NCBI GenBank assembly: GCA_028752905.1
Contig: JAQNBH010000009.1
Location: forward strand, 45,245,165 to 45,309,164
DNA: 64,000 nucleotides
Direction: 5' to 3'
From: Cladorhizidae sp. MBARI D1340-BT2
Taxonomy: Eukaryota; Porifera; Demospongiae; Poecilosclerida; Cladorhizidae
Below are positions 45,640 through 56,958 of this stretch, piece by piece. The notes below the pieces were generated by a model. The model had not been told where the DNA came from. It did not search any database and saw nothing but the letters and a program-made list of their open reading frames with translations. The position numbers were made by a program, and so were the translations under genes. Position 1 is the stretch's first letter. Each line of letters opens with the position of its first letter.

Positions 45640-47463
45640 TATTAATATTCTCAACGAACTCTCAGCTAACATGAAACCTCAATAATCAACTTGAATTTTA
45701 CTCTCACGACATTTCGACTATCATCAGGAATAATGAGATGCTAAGACTCGTGTGAGCTTGTTATAATCTGTAACTAACTATTTACTAAACCACAACGGGG
45801 TGGCACATGCGTCCAGCACGTGAACCAAGTGAACCAGATGTGGAATAATAAAGTTTAAGATAATAAATAAAAGCTAATATATAATAATATGAAACGAAAT
45901 AAACAAAGCAATAAATTATAAATAATAACAAATACTGCTATATACTATATACTATAATTATAGCTACTTATAATGATAATAATAAATATATATATATACA
46001 TAACAATAATAAAAAAATAAAAAAATATATATAATAAAATAAAAAATATTATAATAACAACAATTTAATAACAATAACAACAACAATTTTTTAAAAATAA
46101 CAAAAAATAAAACTACTAAAAAGAAAAACAACAAATTAAAAAAATTAAACAAATATATAGATAAATAATTAAACAAAAAGATATGGTTGAATTAAAATAC
46201 AAGAAAGAATGATAAGAAATAAAAAATTATGGTGGTAGTGGCTCAAGTTCAAGCTCTTCAGAGTAGAGCCAGGCAAGTCTATTCCACAATCTTGATTGAA
46301 CTGCTCACACTTTGGTGCTAGGCTGATGTGATGCCTCCTTCACTAGCACTTCCTTTTGTCTTCTGGCCGGTCTAAGATTGTGGCTTCCTCCCACTAAATC
46401 AGATATCGATTATCCCATCAGCAATTGCAGATTTCTCTTTCGCCCACTTTTACAGGGATCTTGATGTGCTTCCATTCTGGTCTCCAGTCTTCTGTTGGTC
46501 TCCCCTATGTAGTATTTCCCACAGCTGCAAGGGATGTGATATATACACAAAGCATGAGTGCATACTAGCTGGTAATTTATCCTTCACACACATTGTGCCC
46601 TCAGAGTTCTTCCCAATCTGAACACAACTCTCATGTTGAACTTCCTGCATACCTTCCTGATGCCTTCACTCATCCCTGCTACATAAGGAATAGTTGAACT
46701 TCCTGCACACCTTCCTGATGTCTTCACTCATCCCTGCTACATAGAGAATAGTTGAACTTCCTGCATACCTTCCTGATGTCTTCAGTCATCTCTGCTACAT
46801 AAGGAATAGTTGAACCACCTGCATACCTTCGTGATGTCTTCACTCATCCCTGCTACATAAGGAATAGTTGAACTTCCTGCATACCTACCTGATGTCTTCA
46901 CTCATCCCTGCTACATAAGGAATAGTTGAACTTCCTGCATACCTTCCTGATGTCTTCACTCATTCCTGCTACATAAGGAATAGCCACCGACTCCTGATTG
47001 CCACGGTATACTTATCTTCCTTTCTGCAATTAGATCTATCTACAGACGGAAGGTTGATCGAGGCTTGCGGATAACCATTCTCTATAAAGACCCTGATTGC
47101 TTACTCTCCATAGGTCTTCTTTCTCAGTCATTACTCTCCTGGCTCTATAACCAATGTACTGGGTGGTTCATTGGTTTTCTGTAAACTGTTGCAGTTAAGC
47201 CTTCATCTTCCTTTCTGTGTAGGTGACAATCCGGTAAAGGCAACAATCCATCCACTTCAATCTTCATGGTAAACTGTATGGATGGCCTAATCTTGTTCAG
47301 ATGGTCCAACAACTCCTGCTCTCTTCCCTTCTTCTCAATGCAGAAGGTATCATCCACGTACCTCTTCCAAAACATTGGCGTAGTTGTGAGGTGCCAATTC
47401 CTCAAAGAATTCCATGAAAAGGTTGGCTACCCATTGCTGCATCCTCTTTCTGCTCATAGTATT
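45640..47463 (-). mobile_element. Penelope-like retroelement, 3' part
   Basis: The minus strand carries VANLFMEFFEELAP at about 47,400-47,440 and FWKRYVDDTFCIEKKG near 47,350 (reverse transcriptase with YVDD). Farther on, near 46,460-46,540, is CSCGKYYIGETNRRLETRM, the GIY-YIG endonuclease that marks Penelope-like elements. A 58-bp tandem repeat has grown between them. About 45,700-45,720 has the CCTGATGATAGTCGAAAT motif seen near the ends of such elements. Frames shift repeatedly. Upstream RT motifs are missing because a gypsy LTR joins at 47,464. Confidence 0.85.
46636..46985. repeat. 58-bp tandem repeat inside the Penelope-like element, six copies
   Basis: The unit begins GTTGAACTTCCTGCATACCT and ends CTACATAAGGAATA. 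It lies between the RT and GIY-YIG segments, so coding DNA of the element has been multiplied. Confidence 0.92.
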
Positions 47464-47778
47464 TGTTATATTTAAAACAATTACAATATCACAACAGTAA
47501 CTTTAACACTCTGAATAATAGTCAAAACTCAAATACAAGAGACTACAGTTAAAAAGGTTCAAACCAGACTATATAATCGTCCCTAAGACTACCATAATCT
47601 GACATGTGTATCTAACAATCAGTATCAATAACACTACAGATAAATACATGATGTCATGACATGCGCAAGCTACTTAATTACTTATTACATGAATATGTAC
47701 ATGCCCATACAGGCTAGATATATAATCAGTTATCTTATCTCTCTGACTGTTTCATCCATATAAGATAAAGTTATCACA
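47464..47778 (-). repeat. Gypsy 3' LTR, 315 bp
   Basis: On the minus strand it begins TGTGATAAC after the purine-rich TGGAGGAA and ends TATAACA, a TG...CA LTR. The other LTR is absent, so the boundaries rest on these termini. Confidence 0.65.
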
Positions 47779-48738
47779 TTCCTCCACATGTGGCAAAAAC
47801 TAACATAAGCCATACATCCAAAGATCTGGAGGATTCCTAACACGATTAGATTGGCGAAGTCTTTCTGTAGCAACAATAGGTGCTGTATCATCACCTGAGT
47901 TGTCTTCGGAATCACCCACAAAGGGGAAAAAGAGATCAGGTAAGTCATTGTCAATCATATCTGGAACCACTTCACTGAACCGTGATTGAATCTGGTCAAT
48001 GTGACGGCGCACTGTTTAATTGTTGTCCAAGGTAAGTATAGTCACCTAGCTTGGATTCAACAATACCAGGTATCCATTGAGACTCATTATCTGACTTCCG
48101 AATATAAACGGTTTCTGATGTGAAAAAATCTCTCTGTTTCGATCTGCCATCTCTGGCCATCTTTTGTGATGTCTGTGAACAGCGTACTTTCCCAGCAAAA
48201 TCAGGTTTAAGAAGTTCTAAGTGTGTTCGGAGGGGGTGACCCATAAGTAACTCTGCAGGAGTGACACCTGTGGATGCCTGAGGAGTAGAGCAGTAGTTAA
48301 ATAGGAATCTTGCCAGTTCTTGACATCATCAGGTCTGCTTTTTTTAGAGCCCTTTTTAAAATTTGTACAGCTCGTTCTGCCAATCCATTTGTTGCAGGAT
48401 GATATGGAGCTGAAGTTAAATGTCTGATTCCATTGCGTTTCACAAAAATTCGGAACTCTTCACTATATAGTAAAAACACTTCCATTATTTGAGACAAGTA
48501 TCTCTGGCAAACCAAATGTTGCAAATATTGTTCGCAAAGCACAGATGGTGTTACTTGATGTAGCTGAATGTACAGGTTGTACTTCCATCCACTTGGAGTG
48601 GGCATCTATTACTACCAAGAACATCTTTCCCATGAAAGGCCCGGCATAATCTATATGAATTCTCATCCAATGACGATTTGGCCATTCCCATGGATGTAGG
48701 GGTGTACTGGAGAAGGTGATTTTTGAAGCATGGCACAC
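47730..48738 (-). pseudogene. Gypsy integrase core and C-terminal region
   Basis: Core: HIDYAGPF has the first Asp, but the second catalytic position reads VSNNGSVF, an Asn where the family has Asp. The Glu block NGLAERAVQ is present after a frameshift near 48,470. The C-terminal part (LLMGHPLRTHLELLKP and VYIRKSDNESQWIPG) and a final RRHIDQIQ...SNRVRNPPDL tail follow in shifted frames. Confidence 0.9.
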
Positions 48739-48762
48739 TTTTCACAATGTTTCACTTTTGTT

Positions 48763-49089
48763 TCAATTTGAGCATTCAATCTTTGACCACCAAACTACGC
48801 TTATGGCCAACTGTTTCATCTTAGTTATTCCTGGATGACCATCATGAAGAATATCCAAGACTTTCTCCTGACCTGCATCAGGGATGATTACTCGGCTGCC
48901 CCAGAGAACACAGAAATCTTGGACACTGAGCTCTTCTTTTCGAATTTGAAATGGTTGCAACTGCTGCTCATCTGTAGTTTCCCAGCCTTGCTGGACTAGT
49001 CGACGTACTTTGGAAAGTACTGGGTCTCTATCAGTCCATTGCCTGACGTGCTTGATGTTAACTGGTGTGGTCTGCAAATTATCCAACAA
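48763..49089 (-). pseudogene. Gypsy integrase N-terminal (zinc-binding) region
   Basis: DPVLSKVRRLVQQGW, then RVIIPDAGQEKVLDILHDGHPGITKMK. The second is the integrase N-terminal block before and including the His of the HHCC finger. The Cys part falls in the following frame (CAMLQKSPSPVH-type sequence around 48,740). Confidence 0.85.
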
Positions 49090-49247
49090 AAGAATAGTCT
49101 CGCCTGGTGTTGGTATCTTGTTTACTGATTCTGGGAGAGGGAGACGACTGAGACCATCAGCATTGCCGTGTTGAAACCCAGGTTTTTATTTGACTCGATA
49201 GTCATAAGCACTCAATATGAGAGCCCAACGTTTAATCCTTGCTGATG

Positions 49248-49700
49248 CTAACAAAGGAATTGGTTTCCTCTCACCGAACAAATGCTGAAGATGTTTGTGA
49301 TCTGATAGAATTGGAATGGCCTGCCCAGTAAGTAGTGGTTAAATTTCTTCACCCCAAAAATAATAGCTAGAGCCTCTTTATCTTTATCTAACTGAGCATA
49401 ATTCTTTTCTGCAGGGGCTAGAGAACGACTAGCGAATGCCACAGGTTTTTCAGTACCATCTTCAAGCCGGTGAGATAGCACTGCACCTAGTCCATATGAG
49501 GAGGCATCACATGACAACACCAGTTCCTGTTCTGAATCATAGTGCATCAAAACACATGAGGAAGTCAAACTAGTCTTAGCCTTTAAGAATGCCTCCTTCT
49601 GGTCAGCACCCCAAATCCACTTAGCTTTTTTATTTAGTAAACTGTGCAATGGTGCTAGTGAAGTTGAAAGGTTAGGTAGAAACTTTGCATAATAATTCAC
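49248..49700 (-). pseudogene. Gypsy RNase H domain
   Basis: Contains [18 protein letters not shown] (catalytic Asp region), [19 protein letters not shown] and [17 protein letters not shown], the diagnostic RNase H blocks. The frame ends early, near 49,250. Confidence 0.92.
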
Positions 49701-50461
49701 AAACCCCCCAATTGAGATACATTAGTAGCTTCAGCTATTGCCCTCACCTTCTCTTGGGTTGGTTGAATTCCTTCTGCTGAAATCTGATGCCCCAGATACT
49801 CCACTGAAGAGAGCATGAATGCACACTTTGTCCGTTTTAGGCGAAGTCCAGCTCTATCTAAATATTGGAGAACTTTCTCTAGTTTTCCCAAATGATCCTG
49901 TTCCGTTTTCCCAGTGACCAAAATGTCATCCATGTAGACTGACACCCCTGAAATACCTTGAAGAATTCCTTCCATAATTCTCTGAAATATAGATGGAGCA
50001 GATGAAATACCAAAAGGAAGTCGGTTATATTGGTAGAGTCCCTTGGCTGTGTTAATAATTGTGAACTTCTTTGAGTCATTATCCAGAGGGATCTGCTGAT
50101 CTGCATGGGCCAGGTCTAGTTTTGAGAATGTCTTGCCTCCTTCCAGAGATGAAAACAAATCTTCAATATGAGGTATTGGATATTTATCCAACTTTACTAC
50201 TTGGTTCACAGTGACTTTATAGTCTCCACACAGACGAACCGAGCCATCCATTTTGATTACAGGAATGACTGGAGCAGCCCAAACAGCAAACTCCACAGGT
50301 TCAATGATTCCCTCTCGAGCGAGAAGGTCAATTTCAGTATTGACTTTTTCTCTTAAGGCATAGGGAACTGGTCTGGCCTTACAGAATAGTGGTTTGGCCT
50401 TCTCTTCCACTTGAATTTTTGCTGTAATTCCTTTAACCAAACCTAGTTCATCGTTGAACAC
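49697..50461 (-). pseudogene. Gypsy reverse transcriptase
   Basis: A 254-codon stretch with ARPVPYALREKV, GSVRLCGDYKVTVN, DLAHADQQIPL, RLPFGISSAPSIFQRIM, YMDDILVTG and YLGHQISAEGI, the ordered RT blocks 1-7, with the YMDD catalytic pair intact. It copies the element's RNA into DNA. The domain itself is nearly whole, although the element is broken elsewhere. Confidence 0.95.
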
Positions 50462-50800
50462 GGTTGTATACTTCTTAAGAAGTTGTTGGAGGTTGGTAGA
50501 ATCGTATGTAACAACTGTTGCCAGGGAAGACGGATTTTGGATAACCAGTCCTTTCCTAGCAAACTGAGTCCAGTTCCCTTGATAATGAGCAATGGTAGCT
50601 TTGCAGTTTGATCTTGGTACTCAACAGCAACAGTGGTAGATCCAAGAACTTCCCCTGTATAGGTACTCAATTTAATCGCATGGGTGTAATGGTGGTGGTG
50701 ATTCAGGCCACAAGCTGGTAGGTTGCTTCACTGATGACAGATGCAGATGCCCCTGTATCCACTTCCATTGAGAGTGATGCTTGGTTTGCAATAACTGTGA
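50443..50800 (-). pseudogene. Gypsy aspartic protease region
   Basis: An EVDTGASASVISEATYQ active-site stretch (DTGA, about 50,730-50,765) is followed in another frame by STYTGEVLGSTTVAVEY and a GLSLLGKDWL block, the usual end of a retropepsin. The frameshift between them falls in a 'gtggtggtgatt' patch. Confidence 0.85.
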
Positions 50801-51171
50801 CTGTGATTGGCTCATTAACTTTTTTTTAACCATTTTTTTAAGGGAATAGGTTCCTGTCACAGTTTCTGTTTCGTCAGAATTTTCATCTTCATTTTCAGCA
50901 GTTAATTGATGTGCTCTTTGACCTTCTTTGGTTTGTTACTGTCAGGGAAATACTCTCACCTGACAGTGGCAGAACCAGCAGGTGGTGTTGACAGCAGAAC
51001 ATCACTATCTGTGGGATTAACAAAGGGAAATATACATGTGAAAGAACAAGCCTCTCATGTGAATGAACAAGCCACTGATGTGAGCAAACAAGCCACAACC
51101 ACACCACAGACAACTAGCAAGAACACTCACCTGACTGAGGAGCCTGTGGCATGGGGTGACCCAGGTGAAGC

Positions 51172-51235
51172 TGATTGGTCCAATCCAGAGGTTGGCAAGG
51201 AGACCAGTGACCACTGATAGAAAGAGTATAAAAGG
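51172..51235 (+). promoter_or_regulatory. LTR promoter elements (CCAAT and TATA)
   Basis: An ATTGGTCCAAT palindrome at about 51,174-51,184 lies 43 bp before TATAAAAGG at 51,227-51,235, in the right place for the U3 promoter of this LTR. Activity is inference. Confidence 0.5.
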
Positions 51236-51378
51236 AGACTATGGATAAGATAAAAACACGCTATGGCCTATGCCCAAAAGAACTGATACCTGATTGTTGA
51301 ACTTTAAGAACTGTTGTAAGAACTTTGTTGATAGTGTTGATAGACACGGTGTATGCGTGATTCTCTATCTGTATTTAA

Positions 51379-52330
51379 CCCTTTCACTGGCAGATTTACG
51401 GAGGACATTTTACAAAAATTGACACAATTTCACATAATTTTTTTTATAGAGGACCTAATGAAGACAAGTACCGAACAACTATATATCAGGTGATAGCTGA
51501 TGCATGAAGGGACGTTATGTTAAATTTTTGTTGCTTAGCAACAAACCACAGAAATGTGAATATTGTTATAAGAGACAGGAAGTAAAATAAAAGGGTTTAT
51601 ATCGGGTTTATATCATCTCAATTTCATATTACACATGAAACCAGCAATGTTAGCTGGTCAACTTTTGGTCAACAACAACAACTGTTTGTAAAATAACCTC
51701 TCCTCCAACCCTGTCTTCTCCTCTGCTGCTTCCTCATCCTCCTCCTCCAGCTCCATGAGTGAAACTACCTTCCCAGGAGAAATAGTTGTTATTATTATGC
51801 TAGTTACTAGGCTTTACTATACAACTCTTATCTATTCTTACCTTGGGGGAAGTCTTCATGACCATCGCTATCGTCTGAAGCTTCGCTTGGCAGAGTAGGG
51901 CGATCTATACTTAGAAAACTTGCTTCGTGGTCGGTGCCAACAGCTTCTGTTATAGCTACCATAGCATCACTGTCAACTACGCCACTTCCCAGGTAAGCAC
52001 AGGCACTTTCTTCCTCTCATTCACTAATGTCAATCTCGGACAGGCCGAAGTCATCCTCAAATAGGAAGTCTAACGCTTCGTCTCTACTCTAAAGCAAGTC
52101 GCCATTTCTTCTTCGAGACCGGGAATTAACCGGAAGTGATGTTTGCTGGCATGTTTACTTCCCTTTCCTCATTCCGTATTTTCCTGATATTCAGGGGTAT
52201 ATTAGAGGCATGCTTTGGGCATATTCGTACAATTTTTGAAGTTAATACCGCAAACGGTTAATTTTTTATGAATTGTTTCGTCGCGGTTAATCCGTTTTCG
52301 CGACTTAAGTCGCTTATGCCAGTGAGAGGG
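51379..52330 (-). mobile_element. piggyBac-like element relic in an LTR, TTAA flanks
   Basis: TTAA at 51,375-51,378 and 52,331-52,334 flank inverted ends CCCTTTCACTGGCA and TGCCAGTGAGAGGG. Subterminal 'tatatcaggtgatagctgatg' (51,483-51,505) is shared, inverted, with the element at 34,746-35,933. On the minus strand (52,090-51,850) an acidic stretch LDFLFEDDFGLSEIDISE then SDDSDGHEDF resembles the acidic N-terminus of piggyBac transposases. The rest of the transposase is missing. Confidence 0.8.
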
Positions 52331-52540
52331 TTAATATCTAACATACTTGTTTCAAGTGGGTAGCCAGTATCTCGGGGAGAGATACTGAGTTTGGCTTGGG
52401 ATAACATTTCTAGCAGGTGGCTAGGAATAGGTCCCAGGCGTCGGACGAAAGAGTGGATCTGACTGAGCAGTTAAAGTGTCTGTTTCAGCAGAAGGACGAC
52501 TTTCCGTCACAGTTACCCTCCAACTTCCTGGCCATCTTTT

Positions 52541-54100
52541 CCACTGCGTCTATGATGTCAGATTCTTTGGAGCAGGGACAAAGTTAAGACTCAAAGCAAG
52601 CACTTCTTCCTGAGTTGGATGACGATTCTTCTCCATCAGATTCACCACCCATCTCTTCATGCCTTGGGGGTGCATCTTGACTTCTCTCAATTTCCTTCTC
52701 TCTAAAAGTGTCTCCAGCTTCTTTTGATAATTAATCCTCTCTCCCTCCATCACACATTCCGCTCGCCACACAATGCCTTGCGTTCATTACATTGTGTCAC
52801 AGTTATACACATGCACATATAAAAAATTATTCTAGAACCGTTCGTCATCAGTTTGTGCAGTGTAATGGAATTCTTCCCTCTACACCGAATACACCTTGTT
52901 TCCTGTGGGTTTAGAATCCCACTCGATGGCTAAATATAATTCACAGTCTTGCTCACTGAGAATTCCTATTCAACCCAAAACCAGCTAACCCTGTTAGCTG
53001 TCTCCCACTGAATAAGTGATGGTAATATTTAATACGAACTATGCTCAAACAATTACAATAAGGCATACACTCATATACCCATATCAAATAGATCTAACAA
53101 TTCATACACTATCAAGTTCAATCTCTACTCAGTTCAGTTCATATCTTCCTTTCTTTCCTAACAGTTCAGTTCTATTTTATATTCTCAGCTAATCTTGTAA
53201 GTACACCATCAGATTGCCATGGCACCAGCCCTCGTAATTGGACCTTGTGGTCCAGACTATTGGTTCTCCAGGTCTTCTGTTGTGGTCATATGCTTCTCAT
53301 GTTCTATGTGTATAACTTCATGCTTTTCTCCATCAGCAACTGTTCTTAATGTCTTCTCACGCTCTCCACGTAGGTTGCCAGGTGTCTTTTCAGGTGTCTT
53401 CTCACACTTTTCACGTAGGTTGCCAGGATAAGTCAGGGAGGTATTCTCTGACATGCATCATGTGTTATGCGCTCAATAGCAATATTTAAAGTGACCGCAG
53501 AATTGTTATTTTCACTGTACAGTGTAGAACAAGAACTATATCGGGTGTAATAGAAACCAGGAGGGATGAAGCAGAAAAGGAGAAAGGATGCAGCAAGTGA
53601 AGGTGCATGAGAGACTGCAAGAAAGTTGACTATTATAAAAGTAGAGAAATTGAAGATCTGGCAGAGAACAAATGACACTTCACAGAGCAGAAGTTTCAGT
53701 GAGTGCAAGGGGTGAGGAGAGAATATCCAATACCAGTAGAAAGAGAAAACTGATGACTGCACTGCCAGAAGTGCAAGTGATGGGGTGAGAGCGGCAAACA
53801 CTGGTGGGAGGAGAGTACTGAGGGTGGCCTTCAGCATGAAGGGGTCAGGAAAGGAATAATTCTCACCAAAAACATTATTCAACATGAAGTATTTTTTTAT
53901 CTAATATATCCCTTCTGGCATATTTGAGGGTTATGGTACTTTAAAAATTCACAAAAACAACAAAGAATAAACTATAACTCAATAGTAGGTTAAGTATACA
54001 AGGATCCTCTTGGTAGAATTTTGATCTGCCAACATCTTGTAATCCTAAACGCCCTTTTAAAAACTCAACACAAAACATTTATACTCCCTTCTGTGGGTAC
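52541..54100. other. Mixed unrecognised DNA
   Basis: A minus frame at 52,550-52,771 with VVNLMEKNRHPTQEEVLALSLNFVPAP resembles the N-terminal 'VVNLS...LTxxExxxLxxGLNFxPxP' segment found in Penelope-like and related RT proteins (weak). A 150-codon minus frame at 53,433-53,885 is hydrophobic but unrecognised. 'cacgtaggttgccagg' is duplicated at 53,367-53,427. Confidence 0.35.
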
Positions 54101-54263
54101 TTCATCATCACCACCACCATCATCACCACCATCATCACCACCATCATCACCATTCCATCATCACCATCATCATTACTACCACCACCACCACCACCACCAC
54201 CATCATCACCACCATCATCACCACCATCATTGTCATCATCATCACCATACCCATCATCATCAC

Positions 54264-54299
<36 letters not shown>

Positions 54300-54497
54300 T
54301 ATCATCCATCATCACATCATCATCATCGTCATCAACATCATCATCATCATCCGTCATCACATCATCATCATCATCATCATCACATCATCACCATCATCAT
54401 CATACCATAATCATCATCATCATCAACATCATCATCATCATCATCATCACCACCACCACCACCACCACCACCATCACCATCATCATTATCATCACTC
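54101..54497. repeat. (CAT/CAC)n trinucleotide repeat, about 400 bp
   Basis: Imperfect CAT/CAC repeats. The His-rich, Ser-rich and Asp-rich frames on both strands follow from the repeat. Confidence 0.97.
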
Positions 54498-55239
54498 TGA
54501 GAATTCTCACCTTTTTTTTTTAGTGTCAAGATTCAACTAATAATAATTCTCTCTTCATCAGAGCAATCAAATACTTAGCCTGATGAAGACTTAAGCGAAA
54601 GTTGGCACTAAAAACAATTTAAAAAAAAGAAATCCTTTGATGTCAGCTGAAAGTAATCAATCGTATAAGATATAAGATTGAATATTTAACTCAGGTTCAT
54701 AATATGATGATGGACATTATATCGTCTTACATTACATCATATCGAGAACCAGATTAACGCAATGAAAGAAAACCAACGATGCATTCAAACTTCTATTCCA
54801 ACTATAACAAGGCAGTGTCGGGCTAATCAAATGCTAGAATCTAGGCACTGATGAACTGTATTGGTAGCTTCATTTTGTTATTTGTGGATTAGAAAAATCT
54901 CATTGGATCTCTGAAGCTCCCCTTGCTTGTGGTGTTTATCTGCTGAAGTGAACAGAGATATCGGCGAAAGACAATGCTAATCGGGTGTAAGCCAGTTAAA
55001 AGTGTTATAGCTGATGTACCCAGCTAGCGGTTTTGTTACAGGTTGTAACTCTGTAGCTGGTAGTTTGACAGTAGTGATACTAGCTAAATATCTATAGTGC
55101 AGCATGCTTAGTAGTGATGATTTGCTAGCTGGTGTAGCTAGTTAGTTAGTAGGGGTAATTTTATAGCTAAAGCAAATAACTTCTTGTCCACAACTCCCAG
55201 ATGTATACTCCAGTGGTGGAGTGGGAAGTCAAAGCTGCT
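54498..55239. other. Unique AT-rich DNA with a CTGATGA...GAAA motif
   Basis: CCTGATGAAGACTTAAGCGAAA at 54,579-54,600 is flanked by complementary 'ttttagtgtcaa' and 'ttggcactaaaa' arms. No gene is recognised. Confidence 0.35.
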
Positions 55240-55933
55240 AATCAAAGAGCATCAACCTCATTACAACTTGCAGGCCTTCATTCCGGAAGTGACTGACTGT
55301 ACATTCTGAATGGAAAACTGCTAATATGGTCCCCTCTTTTATTAAGAAGGGAGATCATGCTTCAGCTGCAAATGACCAACCAATGTTCCTACTCTCAATC
55401 TGCTCAAAGGTCATCGAGCATATTATCAGTTCCCAGATAATCTCTCACTTAGGTCTGCACAAGGTCTTTACAGATGCACAAATTAGCTTTCTGAAGAAAC
55501 CCTTATGTGAGACCCAACTACTTTGTACCACGAACAACTTTCTAAAGTCTCTAGATCAGAACATTCAGATGGATACCATCCAACTTGACTTGCATTTGAT
55601 AAAGTGGATTTCAAATGTCTTCTTCTAAATCCTAAAACTCCAAATTATCGGCATCCAAGGACAAACTCTTGGTGGATCTTGTCTTTCCCTACTGACCAAG
55701 AGCAATCTGAAATCCTTGAGAGAAAGGATAACTTTCATGCTCAAAAGTATTGGTTGAAAGCTCCTTGAGGATGCCATGCCAAGGTGATGATGCTAACAAC
55801 TTGGTAGGCATCCCTGCTTCTGATCATCTCTAATGGCATCCAGATTAACCACTACTGCCACTAAGTTCAACTTCTGGTATGTGTGGACTCTAGTCTACAG
55901 TCAAGTTGCTAATCTGTCTCTGGAATAAACTCC
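55240..55933 (+). pseudogene. LINE (non-LTR) reverse transcriptase relic, 5' side of the LTR insertion
   Basis: HSEWKTANMVPSFIKKGD, LLSICSKVIEHIISSQI and CETQLL match the opening RT blocks of non-LTR elements (family 'EWKxAxVxPIFKKGD', 'SICSKVLEHII', 'CETQL'). The YADD region is missing or scrambled. It ends in a LWNKL-like stretch right at the LTR, a motif found near the C-terminus of many LINE ORF2 proteins. The remainder seems to continue at 61,249. Confidence 0.8.
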
Positions 55934-56248
55934 TGTCATGGATCTCCCGCCTACACTTATGGTAGAACAAAGAGATCCTGATAAGAGAGAGTGAACGAGC
56001 TGAGAAACCAACTGTGAAATAACAAAGAGATAGTAGACTAGAACCTGATTGGACAATATGAGTGTGAATGTATGTATACTTTTAAGGTCTGACTCACTCT
56101 GGGCTGGCAGCATATTTAAAGGCATCCGCCCTGGGGGCTAAGGGGGTGACCGAGTTGGATTGTAAGTTGTAATTGATGATTAATATTTTATATCTTATTC
56201 CTTGATGTAGCAGATTCCGCTTGGCGCAAAGGAGTAGTATCCACAACA
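55934..56248 (+). repeat. 5' LTR of the Gmr1-like element
   Basis: TGTCATGGATCTCCCG through CCACAACA, about 315 bp, matching 60,941-61,248 along its whole length with scattered differences. A possible primer-binding site starts just after it (CTGGTGGCAGC). Confidence 0.92.
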
Positions 56249-56299
56249 CTGGTGGCAGCAATAAGGAGACATTCCCTAATCACAGCAGACTAGGTCTTT

Positions 56300-56958
56300 A
56301 GATGCTAACCAGAGATGTCAGCAATGAGAACTAAAAAAATGCAGGACAGGACAACTGACTCGTCCGGTGAGGAGTCCACTGTCACTGCAACCTCTCTACC
56401 TGCAGTATGTGACATAGGGCAAATCCTGATGATGATGGACATCATGGAACTGTGGAGGGAAAAGGCTGAGAAACGAGAGAAAACAGAGGGCAGAGAGAGA
56501 GTAGAGCAGCAAGAAAGATAAGATAGGGCAGAGGTCAGAGAGCTAGCTGCTGAGAGAGAAAACATGAGGAGCAGAGAGAATAGTGTGAAGAGTAGAGGAG
56601 ACACACGGACGAGGAGTACTGGATGAACATGTTCAAGGCCAGCCAAGCCTTAGCAACCCAGAACCTGGCTCAGATGGAGTATGTTAAACAGCATAAGAAA
56701 GAGAGCTAGACCACGCTTTTTCCAAGCCTCACAAGAAGAGAGACGATGGGAAAGAGAAGAGGATGCCATGCAAATGGCAGCCAGAGATAGGAGGAGAGTG
56801 GGAAGGGATGTTCCCAAGCTGGCAGCTCTGACAGATGTCAGTGACTTGGAATCCTTCCTCAATAGGTTTGAGGGACTTATACAACTGTTCGAGGTGCATC
56901 CAGATTACTGGCTGGCCAACCTGCTACCCCTCCTGGACCCAGCCATCCAGCCTAACTA
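56300..56958 (+). pseudogene. gag-like region of the Gmr1-like element
   Basis: Two frames: 56,315-56,521 (charged, Glu/Arg-rich coiled-coil-like: MDIMELWREKAEKREKTE) and 56,681-56,959 (LTDVSDLESFLNRFEGLIQLF then WLANLLPLLD), which has the gag capsid layout 'DLESFLxxFE...W...L.PLL'. The region stops at a minisatellite that has replaced downstream gag sequence. Confidence 0.75.

Larger units (their letters stand above)
47464..50938 (-). mobile_element. Ty3/gypsy retrotransposon, 5'-truncated
   Basis: Minus-strand order is protease, reverse transcriptase, RNase H, integrase and 3' LTR, the standard gypsy order. The copy stops abruptly at 50,938 against another LTR element, so gag and the 5' LTR are missing. 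It joins the Penelope-like element at 47,463. Stops and frame changes between domains make it inactive. Confidence 0.92.
50939..52540 (+). mobile_element. 5' end of a second LTR retroelement, interrupted by a piggyBac-like element
   Basis: Starts TGTCAGGGAAATACTC and, skipping the insertion at 51,379-52,330, ends its LTR at about 52,343 (CTAACA). Leader sequence CTTGTTTCAAGTGGGTAGCC and the start of a gag-like frame (LTEQLKCLFQQKDDF in the other copy) follow. An inverted partial copy lies at 59,097-59,684, which defines the unit. Confidence 0.75.

Noticed and set aside
53433..53885. 150-codon hydrophobic minus frame resembling a membrane protein
   Set aside because: The opposite strand is charged and purine-rich, which makes hydrophobic antisense frames by chance; no family recognised.
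54021..54523. His-rich, Ser-rich and Asp-rich frames
   Set aside because: CAT/CAC trinucleotide repeat read in different frames and strands.
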